NCBI GenBank assembly: GCA_963546395.1
Contig: CAUUMS010000003.1
Span: 93,062 to 157,061, forward strand
From: Bacteroides_D sp963546395
GTDB taxonomy: Bacteria > Bacteroidota > Bacteroidia > Bacteroidales > CAJPTX01
DNA length: 64,000 nt
Direction of reading: 5' to 3'
Shown here piece by piece: positions 17,899-26,605 of the stretch (position 1 is the stretch's first letter; each line of letters begins with the position of its first letter). A model generated the notes under the pieces. That model made no database searches and was not told where the DNA came from. It was given only the letters and a program-made list of their open reading frames with translations. The position numbers and the translations under genes were made by a program.

Positions 17899-18253
17899 TG
17901 TGGGGATTGCTCCGGGGTGTTACCCCTCGTGGCACGCTTTGGGATGTTGGGTAGTGGATGTGTAGGTTGCCATTTGGCCCCTGGCCTTGCCCGCAAGCAG
18001 CGCAGGATATGATGCGTGTGCTACGCGAGAGGATGGATAGGATGGGTGACGTGAGTTGGATGGCAATATGAGGGCCGGGGTTGTCACGCATTGTGAGCCT
18101 TGCCCCCATGCATGTCGAAGGGCGGGATGCGCAAACGTCGCATCCCGCCCTTCGCGGTTTTCGCCCTCAGATGGCCCGTTGTTTGCCTATGGGTGTGGCA
18201 ATGTGGCCAGGGGGTGAGTGTGTCCCCAATGTGGGTTATATGCTCGCAGTGGA
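17899..18253. other. gene-free stretch between convergent genes
   Basis: About 355 bases between the terminator of the tricorn-like gene and the stop of the LRR gene. Apart from the perfect hairpin at 18116-18154, I see no gene, RNA signature or repeat. Confidence 0.5.
18116..18154. terminator. perfect 16-bp hairpin, probable terminator for the LRR gene
   Basis: CGAAGGGCGGGATGCG (18116-18131) pairs exactly with 18139-18154 around a 7-base loop. It lies 100 bases beyond the stop of the minus-strand LRR gene. On the plus strand CGGTTTTCG follows; there is no clear T-run on the minus strand. Confidence 0.6.
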
Positions 18254-19780
18254 TTACTTACCCCAGTCCTCCTCCGTGGCCGGTAGGCAGCGGTTGTCTG
18301 TCTCGGATAGCTCCCGCAGCGAGGGGCACTTTTCCTGGCCCACCACCTCGGGGGTCGAGAGCAAGGCTCCGCTCTTGTACTGGAGCAGCGTCAGGGCTGG
18401 GCACTCACTGATGTCGAGGGTCTTGAGATTGTTGTTGCTGCAAAGGAGCCACTGCAACCCCGTGGGGTTTAGGCTGTCTAGCTTGTTGCCGCTACAGGCT
18501 AGCTTGGTGAGCTGCTTGCACGGGCGTAGGTCTAGCCTGGTGAGCTTGTTCTGCACGCACTCCAGCGTTGTGAGCTTGGGGCACGGGCGCAGATCCAGCG
18601 TGGCGATGCGGTTGAATGAGCAGTCGAGGTTCTCTAGGGCAGCGCACGGGCGCAAATCGAGAGCATCCATGCCGTTCTCGGCGCACTGGAGCTTCTTCAG
18701 GTTAGGGAAGGCCTTGAGGTCGAGATTGGCCAGGAGGTTCTTGCTGCACATGAGAGTGCTCAGCTTGTTGCCCTGGGCACTGGCAATGCGGGCAATTCGA
18801 TTGGCTGAGCAGTTGAGCCAGCTGAGTGATGCGCACCCCTGTATGTCGATGGCGCTGAGGGTGTTGTTGCTGCAATTCAGCTCGGTGAGGTTGCGGCTGC
18901 TACTCAGGTTGAGGTTTGCGAGCGTGTTGTGCGAGCAGTTCAGCTGCCGTAGCAGCGCGCAGGGTTGCACGTTGAGCGCGGTGAGTTGATTGTGGTTGCA
19001 GTCCAGCCACCACAGGCGTGTGCAGGCTTTCAGGTCGAGGGCACGCAGACGGTTCTCGGCGCAGTTTAGCACCTCCAGCGCAGCACTGGCGCTGAGGTTG
19101 AGGCTCTCCAGCTCATTGCCATTGCACTCCACGCGGCGGATCTTGGGGCATGGACGCAGGTCGAGGTGGCGCAGCTTGTTGCCAGCAACGTCCAGCTCAC
19201 GCAGGTTGGGGCACCCCGAGAGGTTGATCCTATCGAGGCCTGCCGCACGGCCCGCCATTGAACTCGCCCTGGGGCACTTGAGCACTTCCAGCTTATTGCA
19301 GTTCTGAATATTCAGGTCTCCGGTAAGGCTGTGGTCGCACCACACCACGCGCAGGGATGAACCTTCGGGGAGTGAGAGCCACTGAATGAGGCTGGTACCA
19401 TCTTCGTCCTGGGCACTGGAGCGGGTGGTGCCGCTGATTTTGTAGCCCATGGCCCGTAGCGTGCCCGAGGCCTGCATGTCGGCCAGGCTTTGTTCGCTCA
19501 TGGCCACTAGGCTCACATGCCCGTACACCCGCAGGGTGTCGCAGCGCATGGCGATGTCGATGCGCTTAAGTTGCTGGCCGATGGTTTGCTGTTGTATGGA
19601 GTTGCAGCTCGAAAAGCTCACCGTGGTGCCTTCGCTGTCGGCAGCCAACCAGAGGGATACGGTGGGTTCGCTAGAGGTGAGCGTAAAGGCTAGCGGGCTC
19701 TTCTTTGCCTGCCCCAACGCAGGGTGTACACAGGAGAGCAGCAGGCATATCCCCGCAAGGATTGATGATATACGACGCAT
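18254..19780 (-). CDS. exported leucine-rich-repeat protein
   Basis: A 508-residue protein with a signal peptide (ILAGICLLLSCVHPALGQ). The N-terminal ~180 residues contain no repeats. About 14 leucine-rich repeats of roughly 21 residues follow, of the form DLRPCPKLTTLECVQNKLTRL; most carry a cysteine in the LxC position and many another in the PC/AC position. The repeats are of the BspA/internalin-like type, suited to protein binding. No T9SS C-terminal domain is seen; the protein ends CLPATEEDWGK, so it may stay periplasmic. Its upstream gap to the GNAT gene is 172 bases and a hairpin follows. The ligand is unknown. Confidence 0.8.
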   Translation of the reverse strand: MRRISSILAGICLLLSCVHPALGQAKKSPLAFTLTSSEPTVSLWLAADSEGTTVSFSSCNSIQQQTIGQQLKRIDIAMRCDTLRVYGHVSLVAMSEQSLADMQASGTLRAMGYKISGTTRSSAQDEDGTSLIQWLSLPEGSSLRVVWCDHSLTGDLNIQNCNKLEVLKCPRASSMAGRAAGLDRINLSGCPNLRELDVAGNKLRHLDLRPCPKIRRVECNGNELESLNLSASAALEVLNCAENRLRALDLKACTRLWWLDCNHNQLTALNVQPCALLRQLNCSHNTLANLNLSSSRNLTELNCSNNTLSAIDIQGCASLSWLNCSANRIARIASAQGNKLSTLMCSKNLLANLDLKAFPNLKKLQCAENGMDALDLRPCAALENLDCSFNRIATLDLRPCPKLTTLECVQNKLTRLDLRPCKQLTKLACSGNKLDSLNPTGLQWLLCSNNNLKTLDISECPALTLLQYKSGALLSTPEVVGQEKCPSLRELSETDNRCLPATEEDWGK

Positions 19781-19952
19781 TGCTGTTTCGGTTTGATTAA
19801 GTTGGAAGTTAAGAGTTTAGAGACGGGTGGGAGACCCTGCGATTGGTTTCGTTAACGGCCCGATCCTGGTTACAGTTACACATTGCGCACATTTTACGGA
19901 TACGTAGGGAAATGCGCGAGTGGGTAATATGTCGGTCCCAAATGGGGGTGGG

Positions 19953-20441
19953 CTACAGCCCCTGTACCCACTGGTAGGCCAATCGTGGCGAGCCGTCGAG
20001 CATGTGCACGATGCCGCAGTATTGGAATCCGTGAGACTCTAACAGCGTCACCATTGGACGATTGTCCTGGTGCGTATCGGCTCGTAGATTACCTAACTGA
20101 TGCTTGCACCAGCTCAGGCAGCACTGTCCCACGCCGGGCGTTAGTCCCAGTGTGGCCAGCCGATGGATGGTGCCGTAGGGTAGGGGATTGAGCCATGCCC
20201 CCTCGATGTGCGCGTAGGTGGGCTCGGTGCCGGTTTGCAGGCAGAATGTCCCCTGCGGCTCATTTCCAAGGGTGATCAGGTAGCACTGCTGCTGGGTGAT
20301 GTCGCGCTGCACATCTGCCATGGCCGGGTAGCCGTTCCCCCACTGGGCCATGTTCCCATGTTGTCGCATGGCGGCACGCCCAGCATCCAGTATGCGTAGC
20401 ACGCACTCAGCGTCTGCCGCTGTTGCGCGCCGCACCGTCAT
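19953..20441 (-). CDS. GNAT-family N-acetyltransferase
   Basis: A 162-residue protein from ATG 20441 (MTVRRATAADAECVLRILD), a typical GNAT start. A TTG start at 20483, three bases after the pssA stop, would add 14 residues and is an alternative. The acetyl-CoA region reads IHRLATLGLTPGVGQCCLSWC, near the expected R/Q-x-x-G-x-G/A loop, and the end has LLESHGFQYCGIV, typical of GNAT. The substrate is unknown. It is directly downstream of pssA and probably co-transcribed with it. Confidence 0.8.
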   Translation of the reverse strand: MTVRRATAADAECVLRILDAGRAAMRQHGNMAQWGNGYPAMADVQRDITQQQCYLITLGNEPQGTFCLQTGTEPTYAHIEGAWLNPLPYGTIHRLATLGLTPGVGQCCLSWCKHQLGNLRADTHQDNRPMVTLLESHGFQYCGIVHMLDGSPRLAYQWVQGL

Positions 20442-20486
20442 GGGGGCGATCCCCCTGCTGGGGCTCAGGCTCTCGATGCTCAAGGG

Positions 20487-21272
20487 TTATTGGGGGAGAC
20501 CCGCATGGGGGCTGTGGGCGATGCGCTTCCGGAATGTGATGGAGACTAGCACGTACTCGATGATGGCGAGGGCGAGGCCGCCCCACCCGAGCAGTATTAC
20601 GCTGGGAATGGAGAGCACGATGAAAACGATGTGCGGAAGTATGGCTCCCAGGGTGAATTGCTTGATTTTGAGTGAGAACATCGGTATCTCGCTCACGAGC
20701 AATATGCCCTGCGCAAGCACGATGGGGATGAGGCTGTAGGGGCACATGGCCATGCACGCAAATGGGCCCGCAGGTTGCGGGGCACTCACGGCCAGCGTGA
20801 GCCCGCACGTGAACAGGGCACTGGCTGGGGTAGCCAGGCCGAGGAAGTGGCTCGTTTGCCGGGTGTCGATGTTGAATTTACCGAGCCGGTAGGCAGAGAA
20901 GGCCGCTAGCAACAGGGGGAATAGGGCCAGCCCGTATGCCAGGGGGACGGGCATGGTGCCGCATGACCCGGCGCTCTCTAGCAGACGGAATTGGAGCTGC
21001 ACGTACAGGATGGATGGCGCGAGGCCAAAGGTGATGAGATCGGCCAGGGAGTCGAGCTGGACACCGAGCGGGGATTGCACTCGCAGCAGCCGGGCCGTGA
21101 AGCCGTCGAAGAAGTCGAAGAGTGCCCCTGCGAATATGCACAGGACGGGAAGGTAGGGCTGCGTGGCGCCGAGCTTTAGCGCGAGCACGACGGCGGTGCA
21201 CCCGCTTAGCAGGTTGAGCAGTGTGATACCGTTCGGTATGAAGGCCCTGAGCGTGCTGAGTATCCGCCGCAT
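20487..21272 (-). CDS. pssA: CDP-diacylglycerol--serine O-phosphatidyltransferase
   Basis: A 261-residue membrane enzyme making phosphatidylserine, the precursor of phosphatidylethanolamine, from the CDP-diacylglycerol made by CdsA. The CDP-alcohol phosphotransferase motif is complete: DGFTAR, then eight residues, G, three residues, D, three residues, D (ending LDSLAD). Several transmembrane helices are evident. The start is ATG 21272 (MRRILSTLRAFIPNG); upstream in-frame extension runs through the promoter and is not used. It is divergent from lepA. Confidence 0.92.
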   Translation of the reverse strand: MRRILSTLRAFIPNGITLLNLLSGCTAVVLALKLGATQPYLPVLCIFAGALFDFFDGFTARLLRVQSPLGVQLDSLADLITFGLAPSILYVQLQFRLLESAGSCGTMPVPLAYGLALFPLLLAAFSAYRLGKFNIDTRQTSHFLGLATPASALFTCGLTLAVSAPQPAGPFACMAMCPYSLIPIVLAQGILLVSEIPMFSLKIKQFTLGAILPHIVFIVLSIPSVILLGWGGLALAIIEYVLVSITFRKRIAHSPHAGLPQ

Positions 21273-21296
21273 GTGTGTACCTCGGTTTTGGTCTGG

Positions 21297-21304
21297 CAAA
21301 GTTA
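21297..21304 (-). promoter_or_regulatory. -7 promoter element of pssA (TAACTTTG)
   Basis: CAAAGTTA on the plus strand reads TAACTTTG on the minus strand, matching TAnnTTTG, 24 bases upstream of the pssA start. Confidence 0.6.
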
Positions 21305-21391
21305 GCAAACCCGTCCGGTTGCGGGGGCGTAAAGCTGACAGGGTGTGTGGTGCGCTGCGCCGCATGGGTAGGGCGTTTCGGTGGAATCGGC

Positions 21392-21399
21392 TACCTTTG
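21392..21399 (+). promoter_or_regulatory. -7 promoter element of lepA (TACCTTTG)
   Basis: A full TAnnTTTG match 16 bases before ATG 21416, so the lepA leader would be only about ten nucleotides. It also shows that longer in-frame starts further upstream are not used. Confidence 0.65.
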
Positions 21400-21415
21400 T
21401 GCAAAACCCGAGTCC

Positions 21416-23203
21416 ATGGATCGCATACGGAATTTCTGCATCATTGCGCACATCGATCACGGCAAGAGCACGCTGGCCGATAGGATGATCGACATTACGC
21501 ATGCCATTAATGCGCGTGATGCGCAGGCGCAGGTGCTCGACAACATGGACCTGGAGCGCGAGAAGGGCATCACCATCAAGAGCCATGCCATTCGCATGGA
21601 GTACGAGTATGAGGGGGTGCCGTATCAGCTCAACCTCATCGATACGCCAGGGCATGTGGACTTCTCCTACGAGGTGAGCCGTGCGATAGCCTCTTGTGAG
21701 GGGGCCCTGCTGGTGGTGGATGCGAGCCAGGGGATACAGGCCCAAACGATCTCTAATCTCTACCTGGCACTTAATCACGACCTGGAGATTATCCCCGTCC
21801 TCAACAAGATCGACATGGACTCGGCTAAGCCCGAGGAGGTGTCCGATCAGATTGTCGACCTGATAGGGTGCAAGCGGGAGGATATACTTCAGGTGAGTGC
21901 CAAGACGGGTAAGGGGGTTGAGGAGGTGTTGCAGGCCATTCTCAAGCGTATTCCCCCGCCAAAGGGCGATCCGGACGCTCCCCTTCAGGCCCTCGTGTTC
22001 GACTCGGTGTTCAACTCATTCCGGGGCATCATTGCCTATTTCCGGGTGATGAATGGCACCCTGCGCACGGGGGACAAGGTGAAGTTCTTCAGCTCTAATC
22101 ACCAGTACGAGGCTGATGAGATAGGGGCCCTACGCCTGGGGCTCTCCCCCGAGAAGGCCATCTCGGCCGGCAGCGTGGGGTATATCATCTCGGGCATTAA
22201 GGATTCGGCCGAGGTGCGGGTGGGCGATACCATCACGCATGTGGAGAGCCCTTGCCAGGAGGCCATTGCGGGATTTGAGGAGGTGAAGCCCATGGTGTTT
22301 GCCGGTCTCTACCCCGTGGATTCGGACGAGTATGAGAACCTGCGCATGTCGCTCGACAAGCTGCGTCTTAACGATGCATCGCTCTCCTTTGAGCCGGAGA
22401 GCTCGCTGGCCTTGGGCTTCGGGTTCCGCTGTGGCTTTCTGGGGCTGCTGCACATGGAGATTGTCCAGGAGCGGCTCTACCGTGAGTTTGACATGGATGT
22501 CATCACCACGGTGCCCAACGTTAGCTATCGGGTCTACACCACACGGGGTGAGATGGTGGAGGTGCACAACCCGAGCGGTTTGCCCGACGTGACGCTCATT
22601 GAGCGCATTGAGGAGCCGACGATCGCGGCGCAGGTTATCACCAATACCGATTCGCTGGGCGTGGTGGTGAAGCTTTGCATCGATAAGCGAGGGACGCTCG
22701 TGAACCAGGTGTTCCTCACCTCGGATCGCGTTGAGCTCACCTTTAACATGCCGCTGAGTGAGATTGTGTTCGATTTTTATGACAAGCTCAAATCCATCTC
22801 CCGCGGCTACGCATCGTTCGATTACCACATCAACGGGTTCCAGGCGGCCACGCTGGTGCGTCTCGACATCCTGCTGAATGGGGACAAGGTGGATGCGCTC
22901 TCGACGCTTATACATCGGGATTACGCATATAACTTTGGTCGGAAAATGTGCGAGAAGCTCAAGGAGCTGATCCCACGGCAGCAGTTCGACATTGCCATAC
23001 AGGCAGCCATTGGGGCCAAGATCATTGCCCGTGAGACGGTGAAAGCCGTCCGCAAGGATGTTACGGCTAAGTGCTACGGGGGCGATATCTCCCGTAAGCG
23101 CAAGCTACTAGAGAAGCAGAAGAAGGGTAAGAAGCGCATGCGTCAGGTGGGCAACGTGGAGGTTCCGCAGGAGGCCTTCCTGGCTGTGCTCAAGATGGAT
23201 TAG
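21416..23203 (+). CDS. lepA: elongation factor 4 (LepA)
   Basis: A 595-residue translational GTPase, normal length. It begins MDRIRNFCIIAHIDHGKST (G1 loop) and has DTPGHVDF (G3), NKIDM (G4), the EF-G-like domains and the LepA-specific C-terminal domain ending in a Lys/Arg-rich tail. LepA acts on ribosomes (back-translocation or initiation/biogenesis have been proposed). The ATG at 21416 is chosen because the promoter at 21392 excludes the 47-residue longer version. Confidence 0.96.
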   Translation: MDRIRNFCIIAHIDHGKSTLADRMIDITHAINARDAQAQVLDNMDLEREKGITIKSHAIRMEYEYEGVPYQLNLIDTPGHVDFSYEVSRAIASCEGALLVVDASQGIQAQTISNLYLALNHDLEIIPVLNKIDMDSAKPEEVSDQIVDLIGCKREDILQVSAKTGKGVEEVLQAILKRIPPPKGDPDAPLQALVFDSVFNSFRGIIAYFRVMNGTLRTGDKVKFFSSNHQYEADEIGALRLGLSPEKAISAGSVGYIISGIKDSAEVRVGDTITHVESPCQEAIAGFEEVKPMVFAGLYPVDSDEYENLRMSLDKLRLNDASLSFEPESSLALGFGFRCGFLGLLHMEIVQERLYREFDMDVITTVPNVSYRVYTTRGEMVEVHNPSGLPDVTLIERIEEPTIAAQVITNTDSLGVVVKLCIDKRGTLVNQVFLTSDRVELTFNMPLSEIVFDFYDKLKSISRGYASFDYHINGFQAATLVRLDILLNGDKVDALSTLIHRDYAYNFGRKMCEKLKELIPRQQFDIAIQAAIGAKIIARETVKAVRKDVTAKCYGGDISRKRKLLEKQKKGKKRMRQVGNVEVPQEAFLAVLKMD

Positions 23204-23306
23204 CTGCGGTGCCACTGGGGCCGAGGCCTGCTGGCTGGTGCGCGGAAGTGGCTGAGTTTTGCACCTCAGGCGGAGATGGCCTGGAGGGTGCCAGCGTGGC
23301 GTAGGT

Positions 23307-24080
23307 ATGGGAGCTTTGAGTTGGCTGTTTCCCCGGCGTGGGGTTCGCTTGCAGGCTTACCAGCGAGGCATCATGCGACGCTACCTTCGGGAGGGTGAGG
23401 GCTGGCAGTCGCACTTGCGCCAGTCGCAGTCGGCCATTCTCCGGTTCGTGCATAGGTATCGCCCATCGGGGCTCAACGTGCTTGGCAGCGGGTGGCTGCT
23501 CGATTTCCCCATGGAGTACCTCCTGCGCATGGGGCTCACGCTGCACCTCTACGATTTGGCGCATCCCCCGCAAGTGGTGGCCAGATATGCCGATGAGCCG
23601 CTGGTTCAGTTCCACACGCTCGATGTTACGGGCGGGTTGCTAGCCTTGCTGCGAGAGCTACCATCTAGCCGATCGGCCCTACAGACCCTGGGGGAGCAGA
23701 TGCAGCAGCTGCGTGTGCCCACCGATGAGCTTTGCACTCAGCACCCCGTGGTGTCGCTCAACCTGCTGAGCCAGTTGCCCTACCCATTGCTGGAGATGTG
23801 GGACAGTGCTCCCCAGCTCCCCGGAATGATAGAGACCCTCCAGTCTGCCCACCTTGCGCTCCTGAGGGCTTTCCCTGCGGCCCTGCTTATCAGCGATGTT
23901 GAGGAGCTGCATTACCCCAAAGGCTCTGGGGCTGTGCAATCGGTTGTCCCTACTGTGGTGGCCGATATACCCCCGCTCTGCGGTGAGAGGCGGTGGACTT
24001 GGCATTTCGATACTACGGGGAACTATTTGCCCGACATGCGGGTTGAATTGAATGTGGTGGCAGGCGTGTTGCAGCGATAA
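23307..24080 (+). CDS. conserved protein of unknown function, possible Rossmann-like fold
   Basis: A 257-residue protein from ATG 23307 (MGALSWLFPRRGVRLQAYQRG). I do not recognise a named family. Residues about 55-85 (LNVLGSGWLLDFPMEYLLRMG, then LHLYDLAHPP) resemble the first beta strand, glycine loop and second strand of SAM-dependent methyltransferases, and HPVVSLNLLSQLPYPLLEMW could be the motif IV region. The C-terminus is a plausible continuation (SDVEELHY, WHFDTTGNYLPDM). This is a weak fold guess, not a function. It follows lepA by about 100 bases. Confidence 0.6.
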   Translation: MGALSWLFPRRGVRLQAYQRGIMRRYLREGEGWQSHLRQSQSAILRFVHRYRPSGLNVLGSGWLLDFPMEYLLRMGLTLHLYDLAHPPQVVARYADEPLVQFHTLDVTGGLLALLRELPSSRSALQTLGEQMQQLRVPTDELCTQHPVVSLNLLSQLPYPLLEMWDSAPQLPGMIETLQSAHLALLRAFPAALLISDVEELHYPKGSGAVQSVVPTVVADIPPLCGERRWTWHFDTTGNYLPDMRVELNVVAGVLQR

Positions 24081-24107
24081 CGCATGGCATCGCCTTCGGA
24101 CTTTTCT

Positions 24108-24115
24108 TATCTTTG
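24108..24115 (+). promoter_or_regulatory. -7-like element (TATCTTTG) upstream of recX
   Basis: TATCTTTG matches TAnnTTTG but lies 260 bases before recX. The gap 24081-24374 has only a weak open frame (24120-24320) that I do not support as a gene, so a long leader or an unseen small RNA is possible. Confidence 0.4.
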
Positions 24116-24374
24116 CAGTATGGGCAGGGTGAATTGGAAGCTTGGGGCTCGGGGGGTGACAGGAATCGCCCGCATGAATCCCAGCAGAGTATGTCGCTTT
24201 TGGGAGGGATTGCCGTCATCGACGGGTTATGCTGCGACGATGGTGGTGAGTGCTTACGTGGCCCTGCCAGTGCTAGAATCGGGTGTATTTATGGGCCATT
24301 GTTCCCGTTGGGCTATCTGAGTGGGAGTCGAGAGCAGGAAGAGGTCTCCCATCGACCCTTTTGTGCAAGACTGT

Positions 24375-24887
24375 ATGGATAGAAAAAGTCGTTACGCCAA
24401 TAACACGTACGAGCAGTGGCTTGAACGGGCACAGCGTTTCTGCGCGAGCCGTGAGCGGTGTGCTAGCGAGGTGCTGCGCTACCTGGATGGATTTGACTGC
24501 CCCCCGGCACTCATGCAGCAGGTGGTGGCAGCCCTTACGAGTGATGGATTCATTGATGAGCTCCGATTTGCTCGAGCTTTTGCGCGCGATAAGGCTCGGC
24601 TCTCGGCGTGGGGTGAGATTAAGATTCGCCACGCGCTGGCAGCGCGCCGGGTGAGCCGTGAGGCCATCGATGAGGTGCTGCGTGACCTGCACGAGTCGGG
24701 TGAGCTGCCCGATCTGTATGCGGTACTGTCCCGCAAGGTGGCCAATATGTATGTCAATGAGGAGGACACGGTGCTCTGGGCCCGCCTTTTGCGTTTTGCC
24801 TACAGCAGGGGGTTCCACCCCGAGGAGGCGCAGCGCATTGTTCGGCAGGTGATGCGTGAGCATGCGAGTCCGTCAAGTGAGGAGTAG
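24375..24887 (+). CDS. recX: regulatory protein RecX
   Basis: A 170-residue three-helix-repeat protein that modulates RecA filaments. It shows RCASEVLRYL, ALTSDGFIDELRFARAFARDKARLSAWGEIKI and the repeat-like C-terminal LLRFAYSRGFHPEEAQRIVRQV, all typical of RecX. ATG 24375 (MDRKSRYANNTYEQW) is preferred; a GTG at 24321 would add 18 residues. recA itself is not in the window. The stop codon overlaps the putative rpe promoter. Confidence 0.9.
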   Translation: MDRKSRYANNTYEQWLERAQRFCASRERCASEVLRYLDGFDCPPALMQQVVAALTSDGFIDELRFARAFARDKARLSAWGEIKIRHALAARRVSREAIDEVLRDLHESGELPDLYAVLSRKVANMYVNEEDTVLWARLLRFAYSRGFHPEEAQRIVRQVMREHASPSSEE

Positions 24888-24892
24888 ATTTG
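24885..24892 (+). promoter_or_regulatory. possible -7 element of rpe (TAGATTTG)
   Basis: TAGATTTG fits TAnnTTTG and includes the recX stop codon, 43 bases before the rpe start. No -33 box is visible. Confidence 0.4.
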
Positions 24893-24935
24893 CACCCTGT
24901 TCAAACGGGGTCGGTAGCAATTAAAATCTAGTTGT

Positions 24936-25601
24936 ATGCGGCAGGATGCACCATTGCGTCGTATAGCACCGTCGCTCCTTTCGGCAGACTTCGGGCACCT
25001 GGCTCATGAGGTGGCTATGCTGGAGGATAGCGCGGCTGAGTGGATCCATCTCGACGTGATGGATGGCGTTTTTGTCCCGAATATCTCGTTCGGGTTCCCC
25101 GTTATTCAGGCTGTACGGGCACTGACCCGTAAGGTGTTGGATGCGCATCTGATGATTGTCCATCCGGAGCGTTATTTGAGCCAATTTGCCGATGCGGGGG
25201 TGAATTGCCTGACGGTGCACTACGAGGTTTGTCCCCACTTGCATCGGGTGCTTCAGCAGATCCGTCAGCTTGGTATGCAGGCCGGGGTGGCCATCAATCC
25301 GCACACGCCACCCGAGCTGCTGCGGGATGTGCTGCTAGATGCCGACCTGGTGCTACTGATGAGCGTGAACCCGGGGTTCGGGGGGCAGTCGTATATCCCG
25401 AGTTCCACGGAGCGTATACGGCGGCTCGCCACGCTGATTGCTGAGGCTGGTAGCAGTGCCCTCATAGAGGTGGATGGTGGCATCGGTGAGCAGAATGCTG
25501 CTGCTGTGTGGGCCGCGGGGGCTAATGTTCTCGTGGCGGGGAGTGCCGTCTTCGGTAGCCCTAATCCTGCGCAGGCCATCGAGGCCATGCTTAGGGCCTA
25601 G
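24936..25601 (+). CDS. rpe: ribulose-phosphate 3-epimerase
   Basis: A 221-residue TIM-barrel enzyme of the pentose phosphate pathway interconverting ribulose-5-phosphate and xylulose-5-phosphate. It shows IAPSLLSADF, WIHLDVMDGVFVPNISFG with metal-ligand His and Asp, AHLMIVHPE, LMSVNPGFGGQ and EVDGGI with the second catalytic Asp. Length and motifs are standard. The radical SAM gene follows after 30 bases. Confidence 0.96.
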   Translation: MRQDAPLRRIAPSLLSADFGHLAHEVAMLEDSAAEWIHLDVMDGVFVPNISFGFPVIQAVRALTRKVLDAHLMIVHPERYLSQFADAGVNCLTVHYEVCPHLHRVLQQIRQLGMQAGVAINPHTPPELLRDVLLDADLVLLMSVNPGFGGQSYIPSSTERIRRLATLIAEAGSSALIEVDGGIGEQNAAAVWAAGANVLVAGSAVFGSPNPAQAIEAMLRA

Positions 25602-25631
25602 TTGCTATTACACCTTACACCACGCGCAGTA

Positions 25632-26405
25632 ATGCCCACTTCCCTTTTTGAAGACATCATATTCGGCCCAGTGCGTAGCCGGCGGCTGGGCGTTTCGCTC
25701 GGTATCAACTTGTTGCCGCAGCACAACAAGTATTGCAATTTCAACTGCATCTACTGCGAATGTGGCTGGACGAGTCGCAAGCAGCTACCCGACCTGCCCC
25801 CATTTCAGCTTGTGCACGAGCGGCTTGAGCAGCGACTGAGCACCATGCATCAGCAGGGTGAGCCGTTGGATGTCATCACCTTTGCGGGCAATGGCGAGCC
25901 TACGATGCACCCGCATTTTGCGGATGTGGTCGATAGTGCTATAACGCTGCGGGACAGATATTACCCAGAGGCGAAGGTGGTGGTGCTGTCTAACGCTAGC
26001 ATGCTGACGCACCCGCGGGTTGCGGAGGCCTTGCGACGGGTGGATAAGCCAGTGCTGAAGCTCGACTCGGCTATCGATAGCACTTTTCAGCTCATCAATG
26101 GCCCTCTCATGCCGCTCACGGCGCAGCAGGTTATCGGGCACCTGCTGGATTTTGGGCATGATTTTACCCTGCAAACTCTCTTCCTGCGGGGACAGTTCGA
26201 TGGGCAACGCGTAGATAATACCACGGAGTTAGAAGTGGGGGCCTGGCTTGCCGCCGTGGAGAAGATACGCCCACGCGATGTGATGATTTATACGCTCGAC
26301 CGTGATACGCCAGCCAGTGGCCTGGTGAAGGTGCCAATGGATGATCTCCAGTCCATTGCGCGACGAGTAGAGGCCCTAGGTATCCCTACGCAGGTGCGGG
26401 GGTAG
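25632..26405 (+). CDS. radical SAM protein, COG0731/TYW1-like
   Basis: A 257-residue protein from ATG 25632 (MPTSLFEDIIFGPVRSRRLG). The cluster motif is CNFNCIYC, followed by ECGW, and there is a GNGEPTMHP motif like the GGEP SAM-binding motif. Architecture and length fit the COG0731 Fe-S oxidoreductases related to wyosine-synthesis TYW1, but bacterial members have no established substrate. It lies downstream of rpe in the same direction. No SPASM domain is present, so it differs from the maturase at 28373. Confidence 0.82.
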   Translation: MPTSLFEDIIFGPVRSRRLGVSLGINLLPQHNKYCNFNCIYCECGWTSRKQLPDLPPFQLVHERLEQRLSTMHQQGEPLDVITFAGNGEPTMHPHFADVVDSAITLRDRYYPEAKVVVLSNASMLTHPRVAEALRRVDKPVLKLDSAIDSTFQLINGPLMPLTAQQVIGHLLDFGHDFTLQTLFLRGQFDGQRVDNTTELEVGAWLAAVEKIRPRDVMIYTLDRDTPASGLVKVPMDDLQSIARRVEALGIPTQVRG

Positions 26406-26605
26406 GGGGCTTGCTGCGCTTAGCAGCCAATATTGCCAGGGGTGGGCTGATTTGCGGCTTAGCGCAGTGCGTGTGCAAAGAGTAGAGCTGACGCACCACG
26501 TCCTCGGGCGAATGCGGTGCGGCGCACTCGTAAAGTGCTTGTGGCACTCGGCAGTGAAGACCGGTCTACAATCTGTGACGACCGCTACGGTTGCGGTGGG
26601 GGCTG

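Noticed and set aside
17838..18253. Structural RNA genes (RNase P, tmRNA, SRP RNA) in this and the other long gaps
   Set aside because: None of the hallmark sequences I know (for example the GAGGAAAGTCC block of RNase P RNA or a tRNA-like tmRNA end) is present in the gaps read.
24120..24320. Possible small gene between 24080 and recX, preceded by TATCTTTG
   Set aside because: The translation has no recognisable feature and overlaps another equally open frame; I keep only the promoter-like element.
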